Source: Bog-159 sp963738345 (lineage in GTDB: Bacteria; Acidobacteriota; Terriglobia; Bryobacterales; Bryobacteraceae). Taken from it: a DNA stretch of 64,000 nt. Shown one piece after another: positions 41,698 to 51,426 of this stretch. The DNA is taken from contig CAVTWI010000002.1 in the NCBI GenBank assembly GCA_963738345.1, positions 5,332,001 through 5,396,000 on the forward strand, in the 5' to 3' direction. Made by a program: the position numbers and the translations under genes. Within the stretch, counting starts at the first letter, position 1, and every line of letters begins with the position of its first letter. The notes beneath the pieces are model-generated. The model searched no databases. It had not been told where the DNA came from and saw only the letters and a list, made by a program, of their open reading frames with translations.

Positions 41698-42980
41698 TTG
41701 CGCTTCCTCACTTCGCCGGCGAGGGTGCCATCCCACACGCCATCGCCCTGCGCCAGATAGTTCCCTAAGCCTTGCCAGTCTTCGCGGGTGATGCCGTTCA
41801 GGTCCCACACAACGCGTCCATTGCGAACAGTCAATTCGCATTCCAACTTTTGGGAACCTGGCATGCGCGCGCCATAAGTATCGACGAAGCCGAAGTGCCC
41901 TTGCTGTACGCTGAGCACGGCGACATCGGCGACCGAGCCTACCGAGAGATTGCCCAACTCTTCGTGCCTGATTTCGCGCGCGGGCGTCCAGGTGGAGCGC
42001 AGGATCACCTCATCGAGCGGCATTCCGATGTTCAGGAGTTTGGACATCACGTTCAGCATATCCTTCATGCCGGCATTCATGCTGCCGATATGGAGGTCGG
42101 TGGAGATGGAATCGGGGCCGAAACCTTGCTTAATTGCCGGTACGGCCTGACGGAACAGGAAACTGCCGCCGCCATGGCCCACGTCGAAGATGACGCCGCG
42201 TTTGCGGGCTTCGCCGAGGTAGGGCAGTAGGTGTCCGGATTCATCGAGCATCGGTACCCAGCTCAGGTACATATGGGTAGCGATATCGCCGGGGCGCAGT
42301 TTCTTCAGCACCAGGTCCTGAAAGGGGCGCTCGGGGCGGAAGGTTCCGAAGTCCACCATCACAGGGATATTGGCCAGGGTTCCAGCCTCGACGGCGCGGT
42401 CGACGGCGGTCCACTCAGGCCCGGCGAAGTGAGCGGTTTTGATGCCGACGATGATGTCCTTATAGCGGGCGGCCATGTCGGCGGCAGCTTTGGGGTCCAT
42501 CTCGGTGGGGTCCTGTTCGACTTTGCCCCCCATGCCGGCGCCCACGATATTCAGGAAGGCCAGCACGCGGGTTTTGGAGCGATCGATGACGCGGTCTTTG
42601 AAATCCGGGAAGTTGCGCCAACCGGAACTGCCGGCGTCGGCGACGGTGGTGACGCCGGTGCGGAAGGTGAAGCCATCGGGATAGACGCTGTTGTCGCCAT
42701 CGTATGCGCCGCGCAAGCCGGTGCCGGCGTAGACGTGCACGTGCATGTCGATGAGCCCGGGGACGACGTAGAGTCCGGAGACATCCACCACCTTGATGGC
42801 TTTTGAAGCGGGAATATCGGCGGCGACGGCTGAGCTATCTTGCCGCCGGCGATAGCTACGTCCATGACCGCGCTGATCTTGTTCTTGCCATCGATGACAT
42901 GTCCGCCCTTCAGCAATAAGTCGTAAGAGGATTGAGCCAGCATAGTACACGCAAATAGAAACGCCGTCAAGCCATTTCAT
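41694..42980 (-). CDS. exported amidohydrolase-superfamily metal hydrolase
   Basis: A TIM-barrel hydrolase of about 428 residues, with signal peptide LTAFLFACTMLAQS, the small beta domain YDLLLKGGHVIDGKNKISAV and the metal motif PGLIDMHVHVYAG (HxH). Further likely metal or carboxylated-lysine positions are IVGIKTAHF, FDVGHGGGSFLF and SISTDLHIGSMN. It resembles the amidohydrolase/deacetylase (dihydroorotase-like) group, substrate unknown. Indels occur near 42968 and 42833. The ATG at 42980 lies two bases after the galE stop, so it appears to belong to the galE-efflux chain. Confidence 0.78.
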   Translation of the reverse strand: MKWLDGVSICVYYAGSILLRLIAEGRTCHRWQEQDQRGHGRSYRRRQDSSAVAADIPASKAIKVVDVSGLYVVPGLIDMHVHVYAGTGLRGAYDGDNSVYPDGFTFRTGVTTVADAGSSGWRNFPDFKDRVIDRSKTRVLAFLNIVGAGMGGKVEQDPTEMDPKAAADMAARYKDIIVGIKTAHFAGPEWTAVDRAVEAGTLANIPVMVDFGTFRPERPFQDLVLKKLRPGDIATHMYLSWVPMLDESGHLLPYLGEARKRGVIFDVGHGGGSFLFRQAVPAIKQGFGPDSISTDLHIGSMNAGMKDMLNVMSKLLNIGMPLDEVILRSTWTPAREIRHEELGNLSVGSVADVAVLSVQQGHFGFVDTYGARMPGSQKLECELTVRNGRVVWDLNGITREDWQGLGNYLAQGDGVWDGTLAGEVRKRK

Positions 42981-42982
42981 GT

Positions 42983-43962
42983 TCAACTCCGTTTTCTGCC
43001 GTCTTCGAACTTCCAGGCACTCTCCACAATGTCGCGCACCGCGGCGTATCGCGGCGCCCATCCCAACACGTTTCGCAGCTTGTCCGAATTGGCTACCAGC
43101 GCGGGCGGATCGCCTTCGCGGCGAGCGCCGAAGGTATAGGGAACTTTTCGGCCGGTGACCTCTTCGACGGCGCGGATCATTTCGAGGACCGAATGGCCGC
43201 TGCCGGTGCCGACATTGAACTGGTTCGAAGGAGCCGCCGCCGAGCAGGGCTTCGAGGGCCAGGACATGCGCCTCGGCCAAGTCGTTCACATGGATATAGT
43301 CGCGAATGCAGGTGCCATCGGGGGTATCGTAATCGTGGCCGAAGACGGTGAAGGGTTGCCCGGTAATCGACGGCGCGGAGCATCAGCGGGATGAGATGGG
43401 TTTCGGGGTCGTGCTCTTCGCCGAGTCCGCCCGCGGGGTCGGCACCGCAGGCGTTGAAGTAGCGCAGGCAGACACTGCGCAGGCTATGGATGGTGTCGAA
43501 CCAGCGGAGCAGCGTTTCCACCATCACCTTCGATTCGCCATACGGATTGACGGGGGCGATGGGGAACGTTTCGAGGATAGGGGAAGCGTGGGGTATGCCG
43601 TAGACGGCGGCGGTGGAGGAGAAGACCAGGTGCTTGACGCCGGCGCGCTGCATGGCGGTGAAAAGCGATAACGAGCCGGCGACGTTGTTCTCGAAGTACA
43701 TTTCCGGCAGGCGCATGGATTCGCCGACGGCGATGAAGGCGGCGAAGTGAATGGCGGCGTCGTGTCCGGCGAGGACTTCGGCCATGGCATCGGTTTGCTG
43801 CACGCGCAACTGGTGGAAATCGGGCGACTCCACATTGTGCCGGTAGCCGCGGGATAGATCGTCAACCACGGTGACATGGTAGCCGCGGCGGGCCAGCATT
43901 CTAGCGGTGTGGGAGCCGATATAGCCCGCGCCGCCGGTTACCAGAATTCGTCTTTTGCTCAC
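42983..43962 (-). CDS. galE: UDP-glucose 4-epimerase (frameshifted)
   Basis: Interconverts UDP-glucose and UDP-galactose. The NAD-binding motif VTGGAGYIGSHTA, the catalytic Ser region FSSTAAVYG and the Tyr-Lys pair in NPYGESK are present. The C-terminal half (FNVGTGSGHSVLEMIRAVEEVTGR) continues after frame changes near 43370 and 43230. The total of about 326 residues is normal. First gene of the minus-strand chain leading to the RND pump, divergent from the hydrolase at 43995 with only 32 bases between start codons. Confidence 0.9.
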
Positions 43963-43994
43963 GCTACGATTGTAGTATGTAGTAGCATGGCGGA

Positions 43995-45911
43995 ATGTTC
44001 AGAAGCGTCTCGCCCCTGCTGTTGTTGGCTTTTCCGCTGGTCGCGGTGTGCGGCCCCCTGGCGCCGTGTCCGGTGATTCCGGCGCTATGCGGATCGATTG
44101 CGCGGCCGCTCGACCCGGCGGGACAAGTGGTGGGAGACATCCAGATCGCGTTTGAGTTGTATCCGCACCGCGACGCGTCGCAAGCGGCCACGGGTACCAT
44201 CGTGGCGGTGGAGGGCGGCCCGGGTTATCCTTCGACGGGCAGCCGGGTGGACTATCTGGACCTTTTCGATCCGCTGCTCGACACCCACGATTTGCTGTTG
44301 GTGGACAATCGCGGGACGGGCAAATCGCAGGCGCTCGATTGCCCGATTTTGCAGACCGACGGCAATGGCAACCTGCAGGATATCGGGCAGTGCGGGGCGA
44401 TGTTGGGCGCGACGGCAGACCTTTACGGGACAGGCTTGGCGGCCGACGATCTGGCAGCCGTATTGGACTTCCTGGGGATTTCGAAGATCAACCTGTACGG
44501 CGATTCGTATGGCAGTTTCTTTGCGCAAGCGTTCGCGGGGCGGCATGGCGATCGTTTGCGGGCGTTGATTCTGGACAGCACTTGGCCGGTAGTGGGGGAA
44601 TCGCCGTGGTATCCGGAAGCGGGCCCGGCGATGCGCAACGCTTTCAACGTGACGTGCGAGCAGAATGCCGATTGCCGCGGACTTCCGGGGAGTGCTTCGG
44701 ACCGCATCGCAGCGCTGTTGGAGGCGGTAGAGGCGCATCCGTTCGCGGGCACGGCTCCGGATGGCAACGGGCATTACATCACGGTGCATGCGGATGGCGA
44801 GAGCCTGGCATATGAGGCTTACTCGAATTCGAGCGAGTCCGTGGTGTTCCGCGAACTGGATCCGGCGGCGCGTGCTTATCTGGAGAAGGGCGATAGCGCG
44901 CCGCTGTTACGATTGATCGCGGAGAACGGACGGGCGAGTCTGTCGAACTGCGACCAGGGCGCGCCTTCTTGTTATAGCGCGGCGCTTTTCGTGGCGGTGA
45001 GTTGCACGGACTATCCGCAGATTTACGACATGACGTCGCCGCTGGCGGTGCGGCCGGGTCAGGCGAGGGCGGCGATCCAGCAGGAACAGATGAGCGATCC
45101 GGGAGTCTATGCGCCGTTCAGCATTGCCGAATACCGGCTGATGCCGCTGCCGTCGAGCGTGCTGGATATGTGCCTGACGTGGCCGGTGCCGTCGCCGGTG
45201 CATCCGCCGGGACAACCGGTACCGCCAGGCACGGTGTTCCCTGCGACGCCGGTGCTGGTGCTGTCGGGCGGCCTGGATTCGTTGACGCCGGCGCAACAGG
45301 GCGCGGAGGCGGCGGCATTGTTTCCGAATGCGCAACAGGTGGTGGTGGCCAACAGTTTCCACGTGACGGCGGTGGGAGATTTGGACGATTGCGCTTCGGT
45401 GCTGGCGGTACGCTTCTTCCGCGATTTGACACCCGGCGATACATCGTGCGCGCGGCAGATTGCGGAGGTGCGGATGGTTCCGCGGTTCGCGCGCAGCATG
45501 TCGGAACTGGATCCGGCGATAGCGGGCGCGGGGAACGAGGGAACGCGGGCGGATCTGCAAGCGGCAGCGGCAGCGGCACTGACAGCGGGAGATGCGATGG
45601 CGCGCTGGTGGGTGAACTACAGCGGTACGGGGGTGGGGTTGCGGGGCGGCAGTTTTCAGTACGTGGATACGGGGAACTATGCGAACTTCACGTTGGACGG
45701 GTGCCTGTGGGTGGAAGATCTGGCGGTTAGCGGCACGATTTCGTGGCAGGTGGTGAAGCCGGGGGCGACGGTGGCGGAGATGACGTTTGATACGGTTGGG
45801 GGCGCGGGGACGCTGCAGGTTTCCTGGAATGACCGGTTGCCGCAGGCGCAGGCGACAATTCGAGGGATGATCGGGGGGCGGACGATTGTGGCCAGTATGG
45901 CTGCGCCGTAA
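43995..45911 (+). CDS. secreted alpha/beta hydrolase, S33/TAP-like
   Basis: A 638-residue protein with signal peptide PLLLLAFPLVAVCG. The alpha/beta-hydrolase core has the oxyanion region VEGGPGYPS, LLLVDNRGTGKS, the nucleophile in LYGDSYGSFFA, the acid in VLSGGLDSLTP and the histidine in NSFHVTAVG, matching tripeptidyl aminopeptidase-like enzymes. Residues after about 520 form an extra C-terminal beta-rich domain (MARWWVNYSGTGVGLRGGSF) not typical of the family. Several cysteine pairs fit an extracytoplasmic protein. A decayed partial copy lies at 49157-50189. Confidence 0.82.
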   Translation: MFRSVSPLLLLAFPLVAVCGPLAPCPVIPALCGSIARPLDPAGQVVGDIQIAFELYPHRDASQAATGTIVAVEGGPGYPSTGSRVDYLDLFDPLLDTHDLLLVDNRGTGKSQALDCPILQTDGNGNLQDIGQCGAMLGATADLYGTGLAADDLAAVLDFLGISKINLYGDSYGSFFAQAFAGRHGDRLRALILDSTWPVVGESPWYPEAGPAMRNAFNVTCEQNADCRGLPGSASDRIAALLEAVEAHPFAGTAPDGNGHYITVHADGESLAYEAYSNSSESVVFRELDPAARAYLEKGDSAPLLRLIAENGRASLSNCDQGAPSCYSAALFVAVSCTDYPQIYDMTSPLAVRPGQARAAIQQEQMSDPGVYAPFSIAEYRLMPLPSSVLDMCLTWPVPSPVHPPGQPVPPGTVFPATPVLVLSGGLDSLTPAQQGAEAAALFPNAQQVVVANSFHVTAVGDLDDCASVLAVRFFRDLTPGDTSCARQIAEVRMVPRFARSMSELDPAIAGAGNEGTRADLQAAAAAALTAGDAMARWWVNYSGTGVGLRGGSFQYVDTGNYANFTLDGCLWVEDLAVSGTISWQVVKPGATVAEMTFDTVGGAGTLQVSWNDRLPQAQATIRGMIGGRTIVASMAAP

Positions 45912-45969
45912 GTGCAAACGAAGCCCAGGTGGTTGAAAACGGTCGGGATGCGAGATGTTCGCGTGGTTC

Positions 45970-46077
45970 GCACGGGGTGGGGGGGAGAGAAATGGATGAA
46001 AAGGGGCCGGAGGACAGGGGCCAGGGGCCGGGGAATAGGCAAAATGGTGCCGGGGGACGGGGGACGGGGGCCGGGGA
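45970..46077 (+). other. G-rich tract with quadruplex potential
   Basis: Nine runs of four to seven G lie within about 105 bases on the plus strand (for example 46003-46006, 46017-46020, 46024-46027, 46030-46033, 46052-46056, 46059-46063, 46066-46070). The tract lies just after the hydrolase stop codon. The sequence allows G-quadruplex formation; function is unknown. The rest of the 45912-46156 gap shows nothing else. Confidence 0.6.
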
Positions 46078-46156
46078 TTAGATATTTTGAGACAATACGG
46101 GCGCACCCGTAGTTGGATGTCTGGAGGTTGTCAAAGATCGATGGTGCGGAGGGATG

Positions 46157-46732
46157 CTAGCGGGTGTCGTCAGTAGCGGGGTCGCATAGGACGGTGGGTG
46201 CACCGGCGGCCTCGGACATGACGTAATCGGGTGCGGGCCGGAATTGCGAATGCGGCACGGGTTTCAGGGGCTCGGCCGGTTGTTCCGGCGCGGCGTCCTT
46301 AGGCTGGGGTTTGGCGCGGCGCTGCTTTTGGATCTGTTGCAATTCGTGGAGGTGGGTGTAGTAGGACTTCTCCAGTGATGCGCGCTCTTTGGCGGCGTAG
46401 GCGAGCATGATGAAGCGCTCCGCGCCGAAGCCGATTTTGTCGTAGATTTTGGCTACGCTAGCGGAGTTGCGGATGAGCATCCACTGGGCGACGACCATGG
46501 CTTCGAAGGGCAGTAGTTCAGTGCGGCCCTGGGGATGCCAATCGGCGTCGAGTTCGTCCCAAAGTTGGGAGTAGGCTGCCGCGTTTTCGCCCGTGATGAT
46601 GGCGGTGCGGGTGCGGAGGCCGAAGGTGAGGGCATTGAAGCGGATGGCTCTCTTGCCTTCATCTGTTTTGGGGCCCGTACTGTGCTCCGAGTTCCGTTTA
46701 TTCGCTTCATGCTGCTTATCGGAAATAATCAT
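46157..46732 (-). CDS. conserved hypothetical protein (STGPKT family)
   Basis: A 191-residue soluble protein. The N-terminal motif KQHEANKRNSEHSTGPKT followed by EGKRAIRFNALTFGLRT is one I know as a recurrent, often multicopy, hypothetical family of Acidobacteria. The middle is helical, and the C-terminus is a Pro/Lys-rich low-complexity tail. No enzymatic motif. Function unknown; the motif alone does not show whether it is linked to mobile DNA. Confidence 0.65.
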   Translation of the reverse strand: MIISDKQHEANKRNSEHSTGPKTDEGKRAIRFNALTFGLRTRTAIITGENAAAYSQLWDELDADWHPQGRTELLPFEAMVVAQWMLIRNSASVAKIYDKIGFGAERFIMLAYAAKERASLEKSYYTHLHELQQIQKQRRAKPQPKDAAPEQPAEPLKPVPHSQFRPAPDYVMSEAAGAPTVLCDPATDDTR

Positions 46733-47146
46733 ATTTTCTCCTTGACCACGATTATGAGTAGGGGCGATGCCCCTATCCGATTTGAGTAGAGCATGGGGTT
46801 GGGGGGGGCAAGGGGATGGACTGCAGCAAGTGGTTGTTTCGATTGACGCGGATTTATTTTCTCGCCGCGTGACCGTTTACCGGCCAATCTCAGAAAAAGG
46901 CTTGCGGGCAGGCGATGTAGTTTTTTTCAGGGATTTGATATGAAGGAGCGAAGGTTCCGAGCGAACAACCAATTGGCGGGGTGATTCGATCGGCTTTCGC
47001 GCCAGCATGATGCGTGATTCGACCCGTTCGGTATTCGATCGACTTCGCATTGGACGGATTGCCGCGATCGTCGTGCAATTGGGTTTTGTACAGAAGACTC
47101 GCTTAAGGCGGGTGGTGGGTATCAATGGACGGAAACCGGGTCAAGG
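46733..47146. other. gene-poor stretch
   Basis: No convincing coding region, RNA gene or inverted repeat is seen. It contains another short G-rich run near 46795-46825. Short reading frames here lack start signals and recognisable sequence. Confidence 0.5.
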
Positions 47147-47832
47147 TTACGCGATTTGTGCAGATTCCTTTGCCTGGCCGCCGGGGACGATGGGCGGCGT
47201 CAACGAATACACCGTGCCGCAGCCGCCGGGGCAAGATCCACTCTCGCCGTTTTGCGTCGTGCCGTAAAGCACGCCCTTACTCCCGATCACCACATCGCTA
47301 TGGGAGTGGCCACCATCACTACGTCCAGTGAAAGTGTGCCACACAACTACGGTCCACGAACCGCCCAGTCCGGCTCGCGTCCCTGCGGGCGGTATCAGGA
47401 AGAAGACCGTGCCAAAGTTTGATGCCCCACCCAGGTTCGTCGTACCGAAGAGCACTCCGCGACCGTCGTCTACCGCCACCGCCGCGTGGGATTCGAGCCG
47501 CCAGTGCCGCCCTGAAAATCATGGAGCACGGTTTCGGTCCAAGGGCCGCCTGTAGACTTTGGCCCAAGGGGCAAGGAAAACACTGTGCCACATCCGCGGG
47601 GTAGCGACGAAATAACGCACGGCCCGGAGCCGCCATAGGACGTCGTGCCGAATAGCAATTCGTCGCCGCTGACAGCGAGATGCCTGGGGCTGGCGCCATC
47701 ATTGGGATAGCCCGTAAAGTTGTGGAGTGTCCTCAGTGCCGGAGAAGAAATCTGGGCCGCGGCAGAATGTATGAAGATCAAGAGCGCCCCGATAAAGGTT
47801 CGGTAGGCGAGTACCGGTCGCCTGCTAGTCAC
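47147..47832 (-). pseudogene. truncated, frameshifted GloVer repeat gene
   Basis: Begins with a signal-like segment (TFIGALLIFIHSAAAQ) followed by GloVer repeats: ELLFGTTSYGG, GVLFGTTNLGG and GVLYGTTQNGE with CGTVFSL and CGTVYSLTPP strands. One frame change lies near 47475. The protein stops shortly after the third repeat (PPIVPGGQAKESAQIA), inside what would be the next WTE..LYSF strand, so it is shorter than the 453-residue relative at 29202. Confidence 0.7.
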
Positions 47833-48298
47833 GGGCTAATTATGCGGCGATGGAGAAATCAATGTCAAGCGATGTACTCGTTCAAGAGTACCAAATCCTC
47901 TCCGTGCGGGAAGTGATATCGCTCTATGTGGTACTGTATCTCGTCCAAGCTTCCAGCGTAAGGAAGCGTTGATATGTTGATATAAGGTATTGAACTGGCT
48001 TTCGGCAGTTCGAAGCAGCGTCTCGTCTGTTTGGCCAATTCAACACTACTCTGGGTAAGGCCGGAACAGATTCATAGCCTGCAGCTTCTTCGTACCTAAG
48101 TGGCCGGTAAACGGGCATACTGGAAAATAGCGAACAGCGTCCCGTCGCTAGACGGCCACGGAAAAAGGCGAAGAAACCGCTTACTGACGTACGCGGCTCG
48201 GATTGCAGTATGGTGCTTGCAATCACTTACGGAGCCCCGACGGTCAGGAAGTGGGCCATCCACCCCTTTTCCGCAGCCTGCTAGACGACGGCCATTCG
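47833..48298. other. gene-poor stretch
   Basis: No coding region or structured RNA that I can support. The reading frames present are short and have no recognisable motif. Confidence 0.45.
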
Positions 48299-48679
48299 TT
48301 AGGGGCGGCGAAACCTGTGTGCGATTCCGAGTTCGCTGGCCAACCTAGCCAAATGCTCGTCGGCTGTCCAGAGAGACGTGTCCGCGACAAGGGCGGAAGC
48401 GAGCAGATGCGCATCGATCCATCCAATGCCTCTGCCGTACAGCTTGTGTGACCGCACGAAGGTAACGACGTCCGCATGACCGACAGGCGGAACCCGGTGA
48501 ATAAGGTCGTATGAGTTCAACAACTGGGTTCGCCCGCCGGAATCTCCGATCAGTAACTCGCCATACACGAGGTCGTGTCCGGCGGCTTCGTCTCTCTCGA
48601 GCAGGCGATCCAGTTCGGCGGCGTATGGCATCCGGTTCGCGAGAAAACGGATCCAGACGGAGGTATCTACCAAAACCAT
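48299..48679 (-). CDS. vapC: VapC-type PIN-domain toxin ribonuclease
   Basis: A 126-residue PIN nuclease with the four acidic positions: LVDTSVWI, YGELLIG, GWIDAHLLAS and LWTADEHLA. These domains cut RNA when released from the antitoxin. It starts with ATG at 48679. As written the upstream antitoxin frame reads straight through this ATG without a stop. Confidence 0.85.
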   Translation of the reverse strand: MVLVDTSVWIRFLANRMPYAAELDRLLERDEAAGHDLVYGELLIGDSGGRTQLLNSYDLIHRVPPVGHADVVTFVRSHKLYGRGIGWIDAHLLASALVADTSLWTADEHLARLASELGIAHRFRRP

Positions 48680-48895
48680 CAGGCCGCCGTTCTTGTTTTG
48701 CGAGTCTGCCGGCCGGCGCCTCGGAACGTCTTTCGCGTCCGCATCGGAACCTCTGAGCTTTCGCAGTCTCTCATAGGCCGCATGCCGGATCAGAGCTTCG
48801 AGACCGAGCCGCACGGTTTCTGTATCGGTCACCGCGCCACAGGCCTTCTTCGCTTCGCGAAGGATTGCTTCATCGAGGTGGAGCGTTTTCTTCAT
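48678..48895 (-). CDS. vapB: VapB-type antitoxin (in frame with, or frameshifted before, the toxin)
   Basis: Starts MKKTLHLDEAILREAKKACGAVTDTETVRLGLEALIR, the ribbon-helix-helix DNA-binding pattern of VapB proteins, and ends in a basic tail (DVPRRRP). In the sequence given, the frame continues into VapC. In the next frame the tail would end at a TGA overlapping the vapC ATG (TGATG), which is the usual vapBC junction. A one-base error in the tail is therefore the simpler explanation. Confidence 0.8.
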
Positions 48896-49156
48896 ACATC
48901 TAAAACTACCATATCGATACAGCGTTACTAGCCATACCCGAATCGGGCTGTCTTGTAGGGAACGATAGACGGGCTTTGTGGAAAGTGCCAGGATCCGGCC
49001 ACCGGCTATGGTCATTTTCCAAGGAATGGACAGCAGTAATTTCAGTTGAAGGTTGACTCCTGTCCCGATCGAGCGGGCGTCCACGACCCTGAGGCAGGCG
49101 AACTTCTGCCCAGGGACTTCCGCCCAGGCGAAAAAAGTCTGGCTCGTACCGAGTTA

Positions 49157-50189
49157 CTTTGCGCAAGCCTTCGCGCGGCGGCATGGCGACCGTTTGCGGG
49201 CGTTGATCCTAGACAGAACATGGCCGGTGGTGGTGGAATCGCCGTGGTATCCGGAAGCGGGCTTGGCGATGCGGAACGCTTTCAACGTGACCTGCGATCA
49301 GAATGCGGATTGCCGCAGACCTCCTGGTAGCGCTTCGGACCGCATAGCGGCATTGTTGAAGGCGGTAGAGGCGCATCCATTACATCACGGAGCATGCGGA
49401 TGGTGAGAGCCTGGCTAGGAGGCTTATTCGAATTCGAGCGAGTCCGTGGTGTTCCGCGAACTGGACCCGGCGGCGCGCGCGTATCTGGAGAAGGGCGAGA
49501 GCGCGCCGCTGCTACGGTTGATCGCGGAGAACGGACGGGCTAGTCTGTCGAACGGCGACAGGGCGCGCCTTCTTGTTATAGCGCGGCGCTCTTCGTGGCG
49601 GTGAGTTGCACGGACTATCTGCAAATCTACGATATGACGTCGCCGCTGGCGGTGCGGCTTGGTCAGGCGAGGCGTCCATCCAGCAGGAACAGATGAGCGA
49701 TCCGGGAGTCTACGCGCCCTTCAGCATTGCCGAATACCGGCTGATGCCGCTGCCCTCGAGCGTGCTGGATACGTGCCTGACGTGGCATGTGCCGTCGCCC
49801 GCCCATCCGCCGGGACAACCGGTACCGCCGGGGTACGGTATGCAAGCGGCGGCGGCGCTGACAGCGGGCGATGCGATGGCGCGCTGGTGGGTGAACTACA
49901 GCGGTACAGGGGTGGGGTTGCGGGGCGGCAGTTTTCAGTACGTGGATACGGGGAACTATGCGAACTTCACGTTGGACAGTGCCTGTGGGTGGAAGATCTG
50001 GCGGTTAGCGGGACGATATCGTGGCAGGTGGTGAAGCCAGGGGCAACGGTGGCGCAGTTGACGTTTGATACTCCTGGCGGGGCGGGGTCCCTGCAGGTTT
50101 CCTGGAATGACCGGCTGCGGCAGGCGTAGGCGACAATTCGCGGGTCAATCGGCGGGCGCGCGATTGTGGCGAGTATGGCTGCGCCGTAG
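49157..50189 (+). pseudogene. decayed partial copy of the hydrolase at 43995
   Basis: Matches the parent from about residue 176 (FAQAFARRHGDRLRALILD) to the final AAP codons. The first 175 residues, including signal peptide and nucleophile, are absent. A stretch of about 110 residues that contains the catalytic Asp and His is deleted: the parent's GQPVPPG joins directly to AAAALTAGDAMARWW. Several frame breaks occur (near 49378, 49418, 49555, 49670, 49980) plus a stop near 50128. It cannot encode an active enzyme. Confidence 0.85.
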
Positions 50190-50236
50190 GACGAACAGCG
50201 CTCAAGCACTTTTCCTCAGCCTGCTAGAATTAAGTT

Positions 50237-51424
50237 ATGCGGATCTTGCTCTTCAGCGGGAAGGGTGGCGTTGGCAAGACCAGCCTGGCCGCCGCTACGG
50301 GCGTGCAACTGGCCCGCATCGGATATCGCACCCTGGTGATGAGCGTTGACCCGGCCCATAGCCTGGCCGATTCCTTCGACCTAGAAACCAGTCTCTTCCA
50401 TGAAAAGACCGGCGACCCTTTCCCCATCAGCGACAAACTGGCTATTCACGAAGTCAATATTCAGAAGGAAATCAAACGGCACTGGCGCGAGATCTCCGCC
50501 TACGTGATTTCCGTGCTGCGCACCACCGGCATTAGCGACGTCGAGGCCGAAGAACTCGCCATCCTGCCCGGCATGGAAGAACTGAGCGCCATGATGTGGG
50601 TGAACCAGTTCCGGCGCGAGGAACGGTACGACGTAATCGTGCTCGATTGCGCACCCACCGCCGAGTCTATGCGCTTCGTCAGCATGCCCACCACGCTCGA
50701 CTGGTACATGAAGCATATCTTCCCGTTCCAGCGCACCGTGCTGAAGGCCGTACGCCCGCTGGCGAACCGCGTCTCGCCCGTCGAACTGCCTACCGATAGC
50801 TACTTCGCCAATATCCAGGATCTTTTCGGCAAGTTGGATGGAATCGACGAACTGCTCGAGAATCCGCGCACCACGAGCGTCCGCCTGGTCACGAACCCGG
50901 AGAAGATGGTGCTGCGCGAGACGCAACGCGCCTTCGTATACTTCTCCCTACACGGGCTAACGGTCGATGGCATCATCGTGAATCGCGTGCTGCCCGAGAC
51001 CATCACGGATTCCTTTTTCTCCGAATGGCGTGAATCGCAACAGCGGGTGCTCACCGAAATTGATGCCTACTTCGCTCCAGTGCCGGTCAGGCATGTGCCG
51101 CTATTTACGCATGAAGTGCTGGGCGCCGATCGCCTGCAGGAACTGGCGCGGGCGCTGTACGCGGACAACGAAGATCCCGCCGCGGTCACCCGTACCGAAG
51201 CGCCTTACATCTTCACCAAGCGTGACGGACATTACGAAGTGCAACTGCAACTGCCTTTCGCCGTGAAAGGCGAGGTCGGGCTGTTTAAAAAGGGTGACGA
51301 ACTAATCGTTCAAATTGGGACGCTGCGCCGGCATATTGGACTGCCCACCTCCATGGCCGCCCTTTCGCCGGCACACGCAAAGTTGGAAAATAAAGTTTTA
51401 ACCGTGGAAATGAGGGAGAATTGA
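50237..51424 (+). CDS. ArsA/Get3-type ATPase with HSP20-like C-terminal domain
   Basis: A 395-residue P-loop ATPase of the ArsA family. Residues 5-13 are the deviant Walker A motif FSGKGGVGKTS. MSVDPAHSLADSF and VIVLDCAPTAESMRF are the switch motifs, and LVTNPEKMVLRETQR is the family-typical later segment. The last 75 residues (EVQLQLPFAVKGEVGLFKKGDEL) match the HSP20-like tail of a subset of ArsA proteins. No arsenic genes are nearby, so arsenite transport is unlikely; a chaperone or protein-targeting role is inference. No clear ribosome site precedes ATG 50237. Confidence 0.85.
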   Translation: MRILLFSGKGGVGKTSLAAATGVQLARIGYRTLVMSVDPAHSLADSFDLETSLFHEKTGDPFPISDKLAIHEVNIQKEIKRHWREISAYVISVLRTTGISDVEAEELAILPGMEELSAMMWVNQFRREERYDVIVLDCAPTAESMRFVSMPTTLDWYMKHIFPFQRTVLKAVRPLANRVSPVELPTDSYFANIQDLFGKLDGIDELLENPRTTSVRLVTNPEKMVLRETQRAFVYFSLHGLTVDGIIVNRVLPETITDSFFSEWRESQQRVLTEIDAYFAPVPVRHVPLFTHEVLGADRLQELARALYADNEDPAAVTRTEAPYIFTKRDGHYEVQLQLPFAVKGEVGLFKKGDELIVQIGTLRRHIGLPTSMAALSPAHAKLENKVLTVEMREN

Positions 51425-51426
51425 TT

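Noticed and set aside
41694..43289. Apparent epimerase-amidohydrolase fusion
   Set aside because: Frameshifts near 43230 and 42833 join unrelated frames; the galE stop and amidohydrolase ATG lie two bases apart.
44907..46106. 399-residue minus-strand Arg/His/Pro-rich frame
   Set aside because: Antisense shadow of the hydrolase and of the G-rich tract; no domain-like pattern.
49424..49624. Short antisense frames over the decayed hydrolase copy
   Set aside because: They mirror the parent's antisense frames and lack start signals.
46157..50189. Insertion sequence or integrase in the accessory patch
   Set aside because: No transposase, integrase or terminal inverted repeats could be found by reading.
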